A DNA stretch of 64,000 nt from Scilla litardierei (lineage: Eukaryota; Streptophyta; Magnoliopsida; Asparagales; Asparagaceae): assembly GCA_030789695.1 (NCBI GenBank), contig CM061141.1, forward strand, positions 193,451,689 to 193,515,688. Direction: 5' to 3'. Numbering within the stretch: the stretch's first letter is position 1; each line of letters starts with the position of its first letter. The translations under genes and the position numbers were made by a program. A model generated the notes under the pieces. The model was not told the origin of the DNA and searched no databases. It saw only the letters and a program-made list of their open reading frames with translations. Positions 43,303 through 54,084 of this stretch are shown here, piece after piece.

Positions 43303-43384
43303 TCTACCATAAAGAATTCCTGCATAAAGGAGATCACTTGTAGATATAGAAATAAAAGCATGTGCAATACTATCAACCCAACAA
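43303..43384 (+). pseudogene. hAT transposase fragment continuing after element A
   Basis: After the TSD copy the frame left at 31526 continues TIKNSCIKEITCRYRNKSMC to a TAA. This places element A inside a hAT transposase. No further hAT sequence follows. Confidence 0.6.
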
Positions 43385-43783
43385 GTTAAAGAACGACATC
43401 GTATTGTGAGAGCCATCTCCTTGAAAGATTTGCATGAAATCATATGATATTAATTCTTCTTCTGATCATTGCATAATTTCGATTCTAATTTTAATAACCT
43501 AGTACAGGATAGAGAAAATATCTTAGGATTTAAGCATTAACCATGATTTTGCATATTATGTGTTGATTACTGCTGAAAACGATACCCTGGGTTATATCTT
43601 AATTGAAAGAGAGGAGTTGAAATATTTAAAATTTCCAAAATCTAAATTCGCCACTCACCATGCATATGAATGCTCGATGTTTTGAAATTCTCGATATCAT
43701 TAGTGAGCATGCTTGCATTCCTCTAATCTCTACTCTCTCTTTGTCTTCCTTAAGGACAAGTAAGAGTTTAGTTTAAGGGATTT
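43385..43783 (+). other. 3' untranslated end and polypurine tract of element H
   Basis: AT-rich, with CTTAAGGACAAG and a GTTTAAGGGATTT tract directly before the LTR start at 43784. This resembles the 3' ends of A and D. The body of H is missing to the left. Confidence 0.55.
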
Positions 43784-44022
43784 TGATGAGCGTTTATTTC
43801 ATATCTTTTTCATATAGTTTTCTTTCACGTTTCATGCCACTTCACCACACTTTCCATGTCGTTTCTTCCCCCTTTTGTTTCCTTTTACGCTTTGGGCTCT
43901 CTTGGTGTATTTCAGGTCAAAACATGGAGTTTTGGGACCCAAGAGCGAGAATGAAGGCTTGAGGAGCGATCGGAGACGCAACTGGGCTTAAGTCAATCGA
44001 AGGAGTGGGAGCTGAGTAAGGA

Positions 44023-44365
44023 TCGGCACGGTCGTGTGGCATATCACACACGACCATGTCAGATATCACCATCAAAGAAAGCTGAATGAAACCCCACACC
44101 ACCGTTTGAAACGGTTGTGTGGGCTATCTTATGAAGAACTGAAGGCAAGCTGACATGGTCGTGTGGCCATCCACATGACCGCGTCAATCAAAAGAAGAAA
44201 AGAGGCAGAGCTACTGTTTTGAAGCTACATTCTGCCATTAGCACGACATGGTCGTGTGGATCTCCCACACGACCGTGTCGAATCATAAGTTCTGAAGGGA
44301 TATTGAAGGCAAAGTTTCAAGCTGCGTCGACACAACCGTGTCAATTTCTCAAACGGTCGTGTCGG
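44023..44365 (+). repeat. Palindrome array, ACACGACCGTGT type (LTR H)
   Basis: Five pairs of ACACGGTCGTGT-like near-palindromes; the pair at 44246 and 44267 is 21 bp apart. A different word from all other arrays here, but the same pairing. Confidence 0.8.
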
Positions 44366-44402
44366 GTCGGGTTTTCTGCTTACCCGCTAGGGTTTTGGTA
44401 AA

Positions 44403-44411
44403 GTATAAAAG
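44403..44411 (+). promoter_or_regulatory. TATA box of LTR H
   Basis: GTATAAAAG, about 40 bases after the last palindrome, preceded by GCTAGGGTTTTGG. Confidence 0.7.
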
Positions 44412-45260
44412 CTTGGGAGCGCCGTTTTGCAGGGAGGCCGACCATTAGCGTCGTTTTTCTTCCAGTTTTCATCTTCTTTTGTAATCAGTTTTAGGAGTAG
44501 GATTATGTTTAGATAGGTTTTATTCGTGTTTCATCCTTGGTGCAAGTTTGTAATTGAGGATTCTGTATTGCAACCATTGAGCTAAGTATTTATTTGTTTG
44601 TTTGTTTGTTTTCTATATGTTTTCTTATTGCTTCTGTGTTTATCTATATGATTATCCAATGTTTTGTGAGTAGTTTCTAATCTAGGGCATGGTTGATCTC
44701 GTTTGTATGCTGAATATGGGTTGAATCAATTATTTGGCTATTGAATGGTTAAATTGGGATTTTGCTTAGGAAGTTTATTGTCTACATAGATTGGTTTCCT
44801 CAAATTAGTTGCTAAGGATAGTTATGGTTAATTTCGGGTTTCCAACTCTTATGTTAATCCATACTAATTATATCGTGAACGATAGTTGGTGCGTAATCTA
44901 GAGCCCTCTTAGCACTGACCGGAGTTCCATCCACGATAGTGGCATGAACGATGTTGGGAAATATTGTCGAGCATCATACACCCGGCGTGCGACGATGACC
45001 AACAACAGTTAGCTTGGTCACACGAGGGGTAGTCCTATCATTGCATTACGATAGGAGGGTAGGTGATCATTTAGGTAGCCCTATCATTGCATCATGATAG
45101 TGGGGGTAGCGGTAACATCTAGGTGCAACAATCTCACACTAGGATCGATTCAATAGCTAAACAATGAGTTCATTCTCGTGTTCATCTCCCATTAGAGAGA
45201 TACCTAGCCCTATAGCCTTTCATCAATTTTATTCTCTCTTATCCATAAAATTCCCACGTA

Positions 45261-45420
45261 AGCGGGATGAGAATGGGCCCGATTGGACTTCCAATTGGGC
45301 ATGCCTCATCATCATCCCAACAAATCCTTCACTAGATTAATGAAGGATTTGTAGGGGTGATGATGAGGCATGCCCAATTGGAAGCCCAATGGGCTTTGGG
45401 CATGCCCATTCTCATCCCTA
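45261..45420. mobile_element. Foldback MITE inside LTR H
   Basis: Arms of about 65-75 bases: GGGATGAGAATGGGC at 45264 pairs with GCCCATTCTCATCCC ending 45418, and ATTGGGCATGCCTCATCATCA pairs with its complement. The right arm has about 11 extra bases. CACGTA stands on both sides (45255-45260 and 45421-45426) as a possible target duplication. No ORF. Superfamily not assigned; a 5-8 bp duplication would suit hAT. Confidence 0.75.
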
Positions 45421-45560
45421 CACGTAGCTAACAATAGCTTAGGATTGACTAGTACTCGATCACACAACCTCCCTGTGAACGACCCGTTAAGCGGTACGAC
45501 GACGTTGTGCGATTGCGGTTAGAGATATTGAAACTTCTGGATACACAACAAACGTCAACA

Positions 45561-45960
45561 ACTTCTACCTTCCCTTGATGCTAACAATAGCTGCAGTAAT
45601 AGCAGCCGGTCTACCGTTCCTCGTAACCGCCCTATCCTAAAGTTGTCAATAGCATCCGGTCCTAAACATCATCGTCGTCAATGTCGCTTTCCCTCTCCTT
45701 CATCCTCTCTGCCATCTAATCAAATCAGATCGATCTAAATTCTATCTTCAAAAATTACTTCCGTACAAAAAACGAAAAAATCTTTTAATTCTTTTATTTG
45801 TTTTATGTTGGACTGTATTCAGATGATGCTTGGGAGATGTCTGTGTGTTTCAAGGTTGGTGTTAACATTGCCTACTTGGCTTTTGACGTAGGTTTGGTAT
45901 TTGATGATTGATTCATTATTTTGCATCTTACGTTTGATTACGTTTGATTGGTTGTTTGGT
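45561..45960. other. Unassigned sequence between LTR H and old Copia
   Basis: No ORF. The C/T-rich part near 45680-45720 could be the leader of the Copia element that follows. Confidence 0.3.
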
Positions 45961-45968
45961 AGAGTTCT

Positions 45969-48900
45969 TTGTTGTCTGTAATTGGGGGGAGTAGGAAGGT
46001 GATTGAAATAAAAGAAACAAAATCAAAGGTGATGTCAGTGGTCCCAGAATTAGTCTCCACAAAGTTCATAGATCGAAAACTGAAGTATACCAACTACAAG
46101 CAATGGAGATTTTTGGTGGTGACCCATCTCAACAGTGGAGGCAAGGAAGGATACCTGATAAATGATTAATCGTCTGAGGGTGCATCCAACTGGAAGCTGG
46201 AGGATATTCAAAAAAAATTAACTGTTGAACTCTATAGAGCATGAGATTTCTGCCAGTATGATTGAGCAGAAGACTGTGAATAATATCTAGGTGTAATTAA
46301 AGATCATATACTCTGGAAAGAGTAACATCCCCAGAGCGCATGATGTATTCCAAGCTTTTTAAAGAAGCTGGCAACGAGAGAGAAGCCGCTCTTATAACAT
46401 TATGTGAACCATCACAAGCTATATAAGAAGACGATTTCCATCTTTTTCATTTCGACAAATGCGGGGAAGATGGAGTAGAGAGAGCAGCTAGCAGTCATAT
46501 CAATTCTCAACAGAAAATCCACACAGTTCATAAGTGGAGGTTCTACATTGTCTTTACCTAAGACTTTCCATACCATGCAACAGATTTTTCTAGACAATAC
46601 TCAAACTTGATGTTTGGATAAGTGATCCATGATGACCAACAGCCTTTTGGTGGCATAGGTAAATATCGAGATGCATGAGCTAGCAGATGATGCAAATATG
46701 ATGGACATGTTAGTGCTTCTGGTAGGGGCAAAAGGCCGAATTCAAAATATATAGGAATGTCTGTGTGCTGCATCTTCAGAGAGCCATTACTGCAAGAAGT
46801 TTAGACACATGAAGTTCACGTGTTCCAAACTTTAGGCGTTACAGAGAAAATGTTATGATGACATCACTGCATATGTGGCTTTCTAAGATGAATTTCCAAT
46901 CCAAGAATGTTCAGTCTGATAACTAGTAGAGTTGTTACCAAATATTTCAGAGATTTCGTGAGGCTCAATTGCAATCACCATTTTTCAAAGCAACATTAGC
47001 CAGATCAGGTAAACTAATTACCCGCACTTCCAAACTCAGTCCTTGGATTTGGATTATAGACTCGGAGGCGTCTGAACATATCCTTGGGAAGTCAGTTACT
47101 GTCTTCTTTTTTTTCATTTATTTGTGGACAGGCAGTAACTTTACAAAATGTCTTAACATTCATGGTTGATGATGTTGGCTCTGTTAATATTACTTCTTTG
47201 ACATCTGTTCAGTATCTTCCTAAATTCAAGTTTAATCTTCGTTCTGTTAATCAATTGATATGATCGTCACAATTGATATGATCGTCAAATTGCTTCGTGA
47301 ACTTCATTCCTAATCATTATGTGTTTAAGGATATTGAAACAAAGAAGACAATTGGCATAAGGCACAAGTCTGGGTTCCCATCAACCGGGAACTTCTGTGA
47401 ACTTCATTTTTATGATGCTCTCCCACATCAACCGGGACAATTGCTTCGTGAACTTCATTACTAATCATTCTGTGTTTGAAGAGTTTTTATGCTAAAATAA
47501 AGAATCGTTGATGTTTTAAGATTTTAAAAAGTGATAATGCAAAGGAATATTTCAATTAGCAGTTTGCATTTTTATGTCAAAAATTAAAATTGATCATCAA
47601 TCTGTCTGTGCACACACCACCCTAACAAAATAAGGTAGCCAAGCATAAAAATAAACATTTGTTAGAAGTAGCGTGAACACTTATCTATATACGAATGTTT
47701 TCAAAGATTTTCTGAACTAATACCATATTGACAGCTTGTTATCTTTTTAATTGTAAGCCTTGGTCAGATTCCTTGTCAATTGTTGTTTCTTGAAGCGGTG
47801 TTTCCTTTATCATCTAAGGATTTTTCAGATGTCTTTCGTTAGTGCACAATTATATTCATGATGGTTTCAAACTCAATCCGCATTCTTTATAGTGTATTTT
47901 AAGGATACTTTCACACCTAAAAAAACTACAAATGATATTGTCCTACGACCAGTCTTTTGTGTCCCACTTATATCGCACTACACATGGAAATACTAATCAA
48001 TTGTTGAGCTTTGACATTAGTGATGCTTATTTGTTTTATCTGTTTCCATCAAAAAACTCGTAGATTACACAAGTATATCAATGGTGGGAATCAACTAGAA
48101 AATAGCCTTTAGATTATATCTTAGATCACAGTGCTCTTGCCCCTTTACCTCGTGTTTTTGTGACATCTTCCTCAATGGATCCCTCTCATGCAACCTCCAT
48201 AAGTAAAGGTGAGTTAGTTTCTGATTTGAATATTTCTATTACTCATTGAAAAAGCTACACATTCTTGTACGTCCCATCATCCTTACAAACATGTACCTTA
48301 TGCTTTTCTTTAGCAGCCATACTTAACCTTTCTCCAATTGATTCTCACCAAACCTTCCTAATCTATTTTGAAAACTTTGTCACATCCAAATTGACATACC
48401 AATATGATAGAAGAAGTGAATGCACTTGAGTTGATGAAACTTGAGATCTTGTACTGTCTCTGCCGGGCAAGATGGGTTGGTTGTAAATAAGTTTACACTA
48501 TGAAGTTGAACTCTGATTGCTCCATTGCTTGGTTGAAGGTTATAATGATTGATAAAGACCATATAACCTATGGTATCGACTATTAAGAGACATTTCCCGT
48601 TACAAAGATGATCATGAGCGTCTATTGATCTCCCTGACCCCTACTTAATACTGACATTTACATTTGTTGGATATAAAAGAATTCATACCATAATGTCATT
48701 TTTGAAGAGAGTTTAAATGGAACCGACAGGCTTTATCGCTCAGGAGAAGCCAGAAAGAGTGCAAGTTGAAGTTGTTTTATGGTCTCAATCAGTCATCGAA
48801 TGCTTGGTTTGGATGATTTGCAGATTCCATGAAGCATTTTGACCTCAAATAGTACCTGAGCGATCATTCAGTATTCTATTGGACCCATCAGTGTTGGAGA

Positions 48901-49860
48901 ATTCTTTGGATGGTGTATGTTAACGACATTGTGATTACCAGAGATAATACCTTTACTATTTAGAAATTGTAGTTCATTGATAAAGAGTCTCAGACAAAGG
49001 ACATTAGCCGCTCAGGTATTTTCTCAGGATAAAGGTTGCAAGTTGAAGGAAATGCATCTATTTATCCTAAAGGTAATATGTATGTCTTATGTATGCTCTC
49101 AGAAACAAGGATACTAAGGTGTAGGCATATTACATCGCATATGGACATTAACTACAGACTTGTATCAAATCTAGAGGAGCAACTGCGTGATTCAATAGAT
49201 ACAAGAGATTAATTGGTAAGCTGAACTATCTCACAATGATTTGCTCTGATATTACATTATCCATCAGTGTGCTGAGCCAATTCATATCTGATCGAATAAT
49301 TACATATTGGGATGATGTGATACGAGTCTTGAGATATCTAAGGAGTGCACCAGGCAAGGATTTGATTTTCTGTACTCTAATTATGGCAACATAGAATTGC
49401 AACCTTCTCAGATGCGGATTGGACCAATTCACCCTTTGATTGTCGATCAATGACCTGTTGCTATGTTTTGTATGAGGCAATTTGACTTCTTGAAAAAAGC
49501 AAGAAATAACAAGTCGTTTCTCAATCCAATATGAAATTAGTATACAAAGCTATGCCAGCACAACCTGTGAGTTGATGTAGATTTAGCAGTTACTTTCTGA
49601 GTTAAGGTTCATGACACCACAACTTATGTGGTTGTATTGTGAAAATAAACCATCATATACATTGCTAACAATCTTATCCTTTGTATGAGGACAAAACATA
49701 TTGAGATTGACTGTCACATAATGAGTTGGCAGTGTGACAAGAAGGTGATAGAGACGAGACGTTAATTTTATAAATTAACTGATGGATAAGATTACAATGA
49801 TTTTGGAAAAGGAGTGAACTGTTATTACTCGAAGTGTGTGATATATATGCTTCATTTTGA
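45969..49860 (+). pseudogene. Old, heavily mutated Copia retrotransposon (plus)
   Basis: Successive broken frames keep the Copia order. gag: KYTNYKQWRFLVVTHL (about 46080) and EISASMIEQKTVNN. A decayed zinc knuckle HYCKKFRHMKFTC (about 46785), whose first cysteine is lost. Protease: WIIDSEASEHI (about 47050). Integrase traces about 47520-47620. RT: YVNDIVITRDN (about 48910) instead of YVDD. RNase H: FSDADWTNSPFD (about 49405), then SNMKLVYKAMP and KTYXD-like remnants near 49690. Many stops and indels; long dead. LTRs not recognised. Confidence 0.75.
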
Positions 49861-50392
49861 TGGGGAGTACTCGAGATCTAATTATTAAGTTAAAAGGATA
49901 TTGTGTATAAATAACAATCTATTATACATTTGAGGGATGTTTTTGAAGTGATGTACTGACTAGGACAAAAGGGTTGATAGAAAACCGGCTGAGATTTAAT
50001 CTTGAGAAATTAATGGTTGAGATGAGATTTTGTGAAAATTTTGGAGGGGAAATTTGTATTTTAGGGGGAAATGTGTTGTGGGAAAACCGAAACTTTGAAA
50101 TCCCCTTCCACTAAATGGTTGGCATGCCCCACACCTAAAATCCATCACTGTGTGTGGCTAGGGCTTTGTTTTGAACGCGCCTCCCACCACAATCTCTCTA
50201 CTTTTCTCTCACCCTAAAAAGAAAAAAATTGATCGAGCCCATCATTCCTCTGTCATCTCTATCATGGTGTATAGTTAAAACAGAACAAAACATGGAGTTG
50301 TCTCCAAAATCTCCTCACATTTCTCATCTCTGCAAAAAATCCATTCTAATCTACTAACTAACCCATCTTCTCCACCTACTCTATAATCTCAG

Positions 50393-50860
50393 TGATGTGC
50401 TTCTTCTAATGGTTTTGTTGATTCCATCTCCCAATTCTTATTAACACAAGGAAGATCATCGTCCTGCCCCTCTGATCCCTCAATGGAAGTGGACCCTTTG
50501 GTGGTGAACGAGATAGTGGTTCTGAAGCTGAAGGGCTACTTCGAATTGGCCAAAAAGAGGAGATTGATAAGGCGGTTAGGGCTGAGGAATGGGGGCTCAC
50601 CGAATATGCCATCGATCACTATAGGAACACACAGAGAATCATGCTCGAGACCAAGTCGGCCCGACTCCCCGCGGCCCTCACCTCGAGGTATTTTTATTTT
50701 CCTTCAAATTGAAAGTGGAAACTAACCTTTTGAATCAATTAGATGTAATTTCTGTAATGAGTAGAGCCGAGTGAAGACATATTGCAGAAGATAGTGAAAT
50801 GACAGTCTCGGGTCTCGGAGCGATTGCAACTGCAAGTGTTGTCTCAGCGAGTGAGTACTT
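50393..50860 (+). pseudogene. Exons 1-2 of a spastin-like AAA ATPase (MIT domain), pseudogene
   Basis: Exon 1 (about 50393-50690) reads SNGFVDSISQFL, VVLKLKGYFELAK, then after a two-base shift EEIDKAVRAEEWGLTEYAIDHYRNTQRI and ends LPAALTSR at a GTATTT donor. This is the start and MIT domain of plant spastin-like AAA proteins (Arabidopsis At2g45500 type). After a roughly 70-base intron ending in AG, exon 2 (about 50763-50848) reads QKIVK, a TGA in place of Trp, then QSRVSERLQ, ending before GTGAGT. The ATG is disrupted. ATPase exons are not found downstream. Introns show a DNA-level copy, not a processed one. Confidence 0.7.
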
Positions 50861-52239
50861 TGTTTTGGTTTCCTTAAAGTAGGTTACTTTTTTGGGTAGC
50901 TTTGTTGCAATGTTATTATGATGATGCTTATGGATTGTCTTGGTCAAGTTGTAAGTGCTTTATTGATTGTTTTCTTGTTCCAATTTCGTAGACCATAACG
51001 TAGTTGTTAGCTCTTTCGCATAATTATAGCTGATCATGAGTTATTCAATTATAATGTGTTGCTTCCTTACAGTATGGAAAGGTTTTTTTCTTTGATCATG
51101 GGTATTTGGTTAGACTTCTTTCTTGATCATGCTACCCATGCCAAAAGTCTCTCTTAGTGGGGTTTTGATTTAATTTATGGAAGGTTACAAACCGATTCGC
51201 CTGTGGGGATCAGTGGGCCCCCCACGGGGATTCGGCGGCGAGGAACAGATCTAGAACGATCTGACGATGTAGAGGTTTGTTTCCTTCAGGTTTATCCTTA
51301 TTCCAATTAATTCTGCTTGATCACATGTAAGATTTCTATGTCTGAGCAATCATTTATTGTACTGTTTTTGTGATCATGTTATAATTTATTTTTTGTAAAT
51401 AAAATGCTTTGCATATTATGAAATGAGTGTTTCAGCTCAAATGAGATGTGGAAAAATTAAAGAAAGGTTTGATCTTCCTGATCATTTCGTCATTCAGGCC
51501 AGATGATACTTCTTGGTATGGATATGAGTTGGTTTCTTAACTTCAACCTGAAAATGAATTGTTGGTAATCTAAAGTTTATTTGTTTGATGAAAAAATTAA
51601 AGAAAGGTTCTATCTTTTCGATCCATGATCTTTGGTCATTTTTATTTAATTTTTTTTGATTTAATGTAAGTTTTTTGTTTGAGTTTTGATTTGCAGGCCT
51701 GATGAGTTTTAATCTTTGAGGTAGCAAATATTCCTTGCTAGTACAATGACATTGTGATCAAGGTTTTAGGTCTCGGTTTCGGTCTTGGTATCGCTCTTTC
51801 CAAAATTTAGGTTTCGGTATCGGTATCACCCGTTTCCCTGGGTTTGGAAGCAAGTTTCGGTTTGTCCGTGTCGGTAGTTTCGGTAGTTTCGTTTCGGATA
51901 TCAGTTTCGCTTTTGGAGATACTTTAAATTGTATATTCTGCATTTTCCGGAATTGTTCTATATTTTCCGGTATTTCCTGTAGATTTCATGTATTTTCTGT
52001 TCACATTACTCATTTGTAACAAAAAATAATTAATTAATTAATATAAAAGAACAATAAAAATTGATGAGCCATAAATATGACATCATAATAAAAAACTAAA
52101 TAAAATACATCAAAAGATAAAAATGAAGAAAATAAATAAATAATAGGATGCTCTCATTCAACATTATCATCATCCGGTTGTGGTGCATAGTAGTATGTTG
52201 GAAAGGAATATTGCATCTGTTCTGGTCCTAAAAATGATA
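50861..52239. other. Low-information stretch after the spastin-like fragment
   Basis: AT-rich, probably intronic or flanking sequence from the copied gene at first. A GC-rich piece at 51185-51285 ending in a GTTTGT donor-like word might be a further exon, unproven. About 51760-51935 is built of TTTCGGTATCGGT-like words of unknown origin. Confidence 0.35.
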
Positions 52240-53024
52240 TCATCATCTTATCATATGATTAGTGGAAGGAGTGTACCGACACGAGCGTCACTACAAGTGC
52301 GGAATAATCGAGCGCGAGTCTAGCTGCAAATCCAATGCGATCTCCTAAGCTGCCCCAATCCAAATTGTCCTCGAGGAGCAAAATGTTCCTGCAATAAAAA
52401 GAGAAAATGATATCAGTAGGCATTCGTAAAAATTGATTTGAATTGGAGCTCAAAATTTTGAAAATTAACGAGGGGGGTTCGATTTGGGAGGGGAAAGAAG
52501 AGGAGATGGAAGATGGGGGTTATATGAAGTAATAGGGGATGGCAGGGGGGTCGGTTGGGAAGATGATCGGACACTGCACAAGCACAGGTGGTGCTCGAGC
52601 GGCGGGGGGTGGCAACATGGACGCTTCGACGAGATGCCGGAGCATCGGCTAGGGCTGCAGCGGGGGGAAGAGAGTTGTGGGGAAGGGGGGAATGAGGAGT
52701 GGTAGGAGACGGCAGCGCCGCCAGCGTAGGGGGCTGGATTTAGGACTGAGTGAGGAGAGGGAGGGTGAGATAGTGAGAGAAATAAAGAGGGGGGGAGAGA
52801 GAGGCAGGGCAGACCGAGCGGGCGGCGCGGTAGGCGGCACAGGTGGCGGAACCATCGACGAATGAGGAGTCGAGCAGGGCGAGGGCAGGGGGGCTCGGAG
52901 CTGCTCGGTTTGAATTTAGGGGAGATTAGTGAATTAGATTATGGGAGATAAAAACGAGTCGGGTGTCTTTTATTTTAAACCGAGCTGATTCGGTTTGGAT
53001 ATGGGCCCCACAGTTAGGTCGCTG

Positions 53025-53572
53025 CTTGGTCCGAGTAGCCATAACTGCTCGGTCGAGTAGGAAAAGAATAAAAAATAATTTGAAATCAAGCTCAAAAATT
53101 ATGCCCTGGTACACGACCGAGCTGCTTACTTAGCTCGGTCGAGCTGAATTAAAACAGAGCGATGTTTTCAGCTCTCTTTTGCTCTCTCTGCAGCTCGACT
53201 AAGTAGGGTAGCTACTCGGTCGAGTCGTTTAAGCTTTCCAGAGCGCCCTTTTTGACCTTTTTGGCTCTGTCTGTAGCTTGATCGAGTAGGTGGCTACTCA
53301 GTCGGGTCGCAATTAGTTTTCAGAGCCACTTTTTGCCTTCATCTCCAGCTTTCTGTAGCTCGTACTGTAGCTCGACCGAGTAGGGTGCTACTCGGCCGAG
53401 TCGCAATAAATTTCCAGAAGCTGATTTTGGACTGTTTTCTCCAATTTCATGCAGCTCGGCCAAGTAGGGTGCTACTCGATCGAGTCGCCTGTAGCTTCCA
53501 GAAGGCTGTTTTGGGCCTTTTCTCCATCTGACCGCAGCTCGATCGAGAAGGGGTCTACTCGATCGAGTCGCC
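53025..53572 (-). repeat. Palindrome array, ACTCGGTCGAGT type (element E internal)
   Basis: Six or more pairs of GCTCGACCGAG / ACTCGGTCGAGT words; for example starts at 53537 and 53557, 20 bp apart. Pair-to-pair spacing is regular at about 65-70 bp, each with TCGCA or TCGCC following, so the array grew by tandem duplication. Confidence 0.8.
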
Positions 53573-53854
53573 TGTAGCTTTTCTTCCCCATGCGTGTGCT
53601 TCTCTATGGCACTCTCCCCTTGGTTCCTTTGCCTTTAATTCATCATGTAGCGTGCTCTCCTCGTCGTTCAACCTGAAAAAGGAAGAACTCGTCAGCTTTT
53701 TATGTGTTGAATTTTTATAGAAACAAATATACGTATTTGTTTGGGTTTTGATGAATAGAAAAACGAAAAGAAAGCCAGAACTAAAGGATAGAAATTTGGG
53801 TTGCCTCCCGATAAGCGCTTGCTTTAAGTCAAAAGCTCGACTCCCTCAAGATTT

Positions 53855-54084
53855 TCATTGAATATTGGGGGCATATGAGACGCGCCTGTCATGTTTACCG
53901 ATGATCCCATGAGGCGGTGTTTGGCACGCATCTTCAAGGTGGCTCTCCTCGGCCATAAGTATTATATCTCCCGGCTCTCGGTGGTGCAATGAATTGTCTG
54001 GAGCCTCCTCATTGAGTACGTGCTGATAGGCGGCTACCGCCTTGTTATGTACAACGACGACATCGTCATCAATGCTCAACTTTA
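53855..54084 (-). pseudogene. gag-pro C-terminal tail, element E
   Basis: Frame GDVIKLSIDDDVVVVHNK... to RRVSYAPNIQ and stop at 53855. The end matches element A (CISYAPNIPH). Acidic middle, as in A. Upstream protease and gag are lost at the element D boundary; the frame happens to run on into the D LTR end. Confidence 0.65.

Larger units (their letters stand above)
43784..45560 (+). repeat. LTR of Athila-like element H (plus)
   Basis: Starts TGATGAGCG after a polypurine tract and ends near AAACGTCAACA, giving matching inverted ends. It has a palindrome array (44023-44365), TATA box (44403-44411), a CCACGATAGTGG hairpin at 44924-44949, further hairpins such as TCCTATC / GATAGGA near 45030, the U5 block CCTCCCTGTGAACGACCCG (about 45468-45486) and GTGCGATTGCGGT. 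A MITE interrupts it at 45261-45420. Confidence 0.75.
52240..54084 (-). mobile_element. Element E: internal part of a pol-less Athila-like element (minus)
   Basis: Minus strand order: gag-pro tail (54084-53855), AGGCAA loop hairpin (53797-53812), palindrome array (53572-53025), TATA-like AAATAAAAG (about 52970), C/T-rich leader (52950-52480), intron acceptor TTTATTGCAG (about 52390) and GGTACACTC (about 52270). This repeats the plan of A and B. The LTRs and accessory ORF are absent; element D is inserted at the right edge. Confidence 0.65.
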
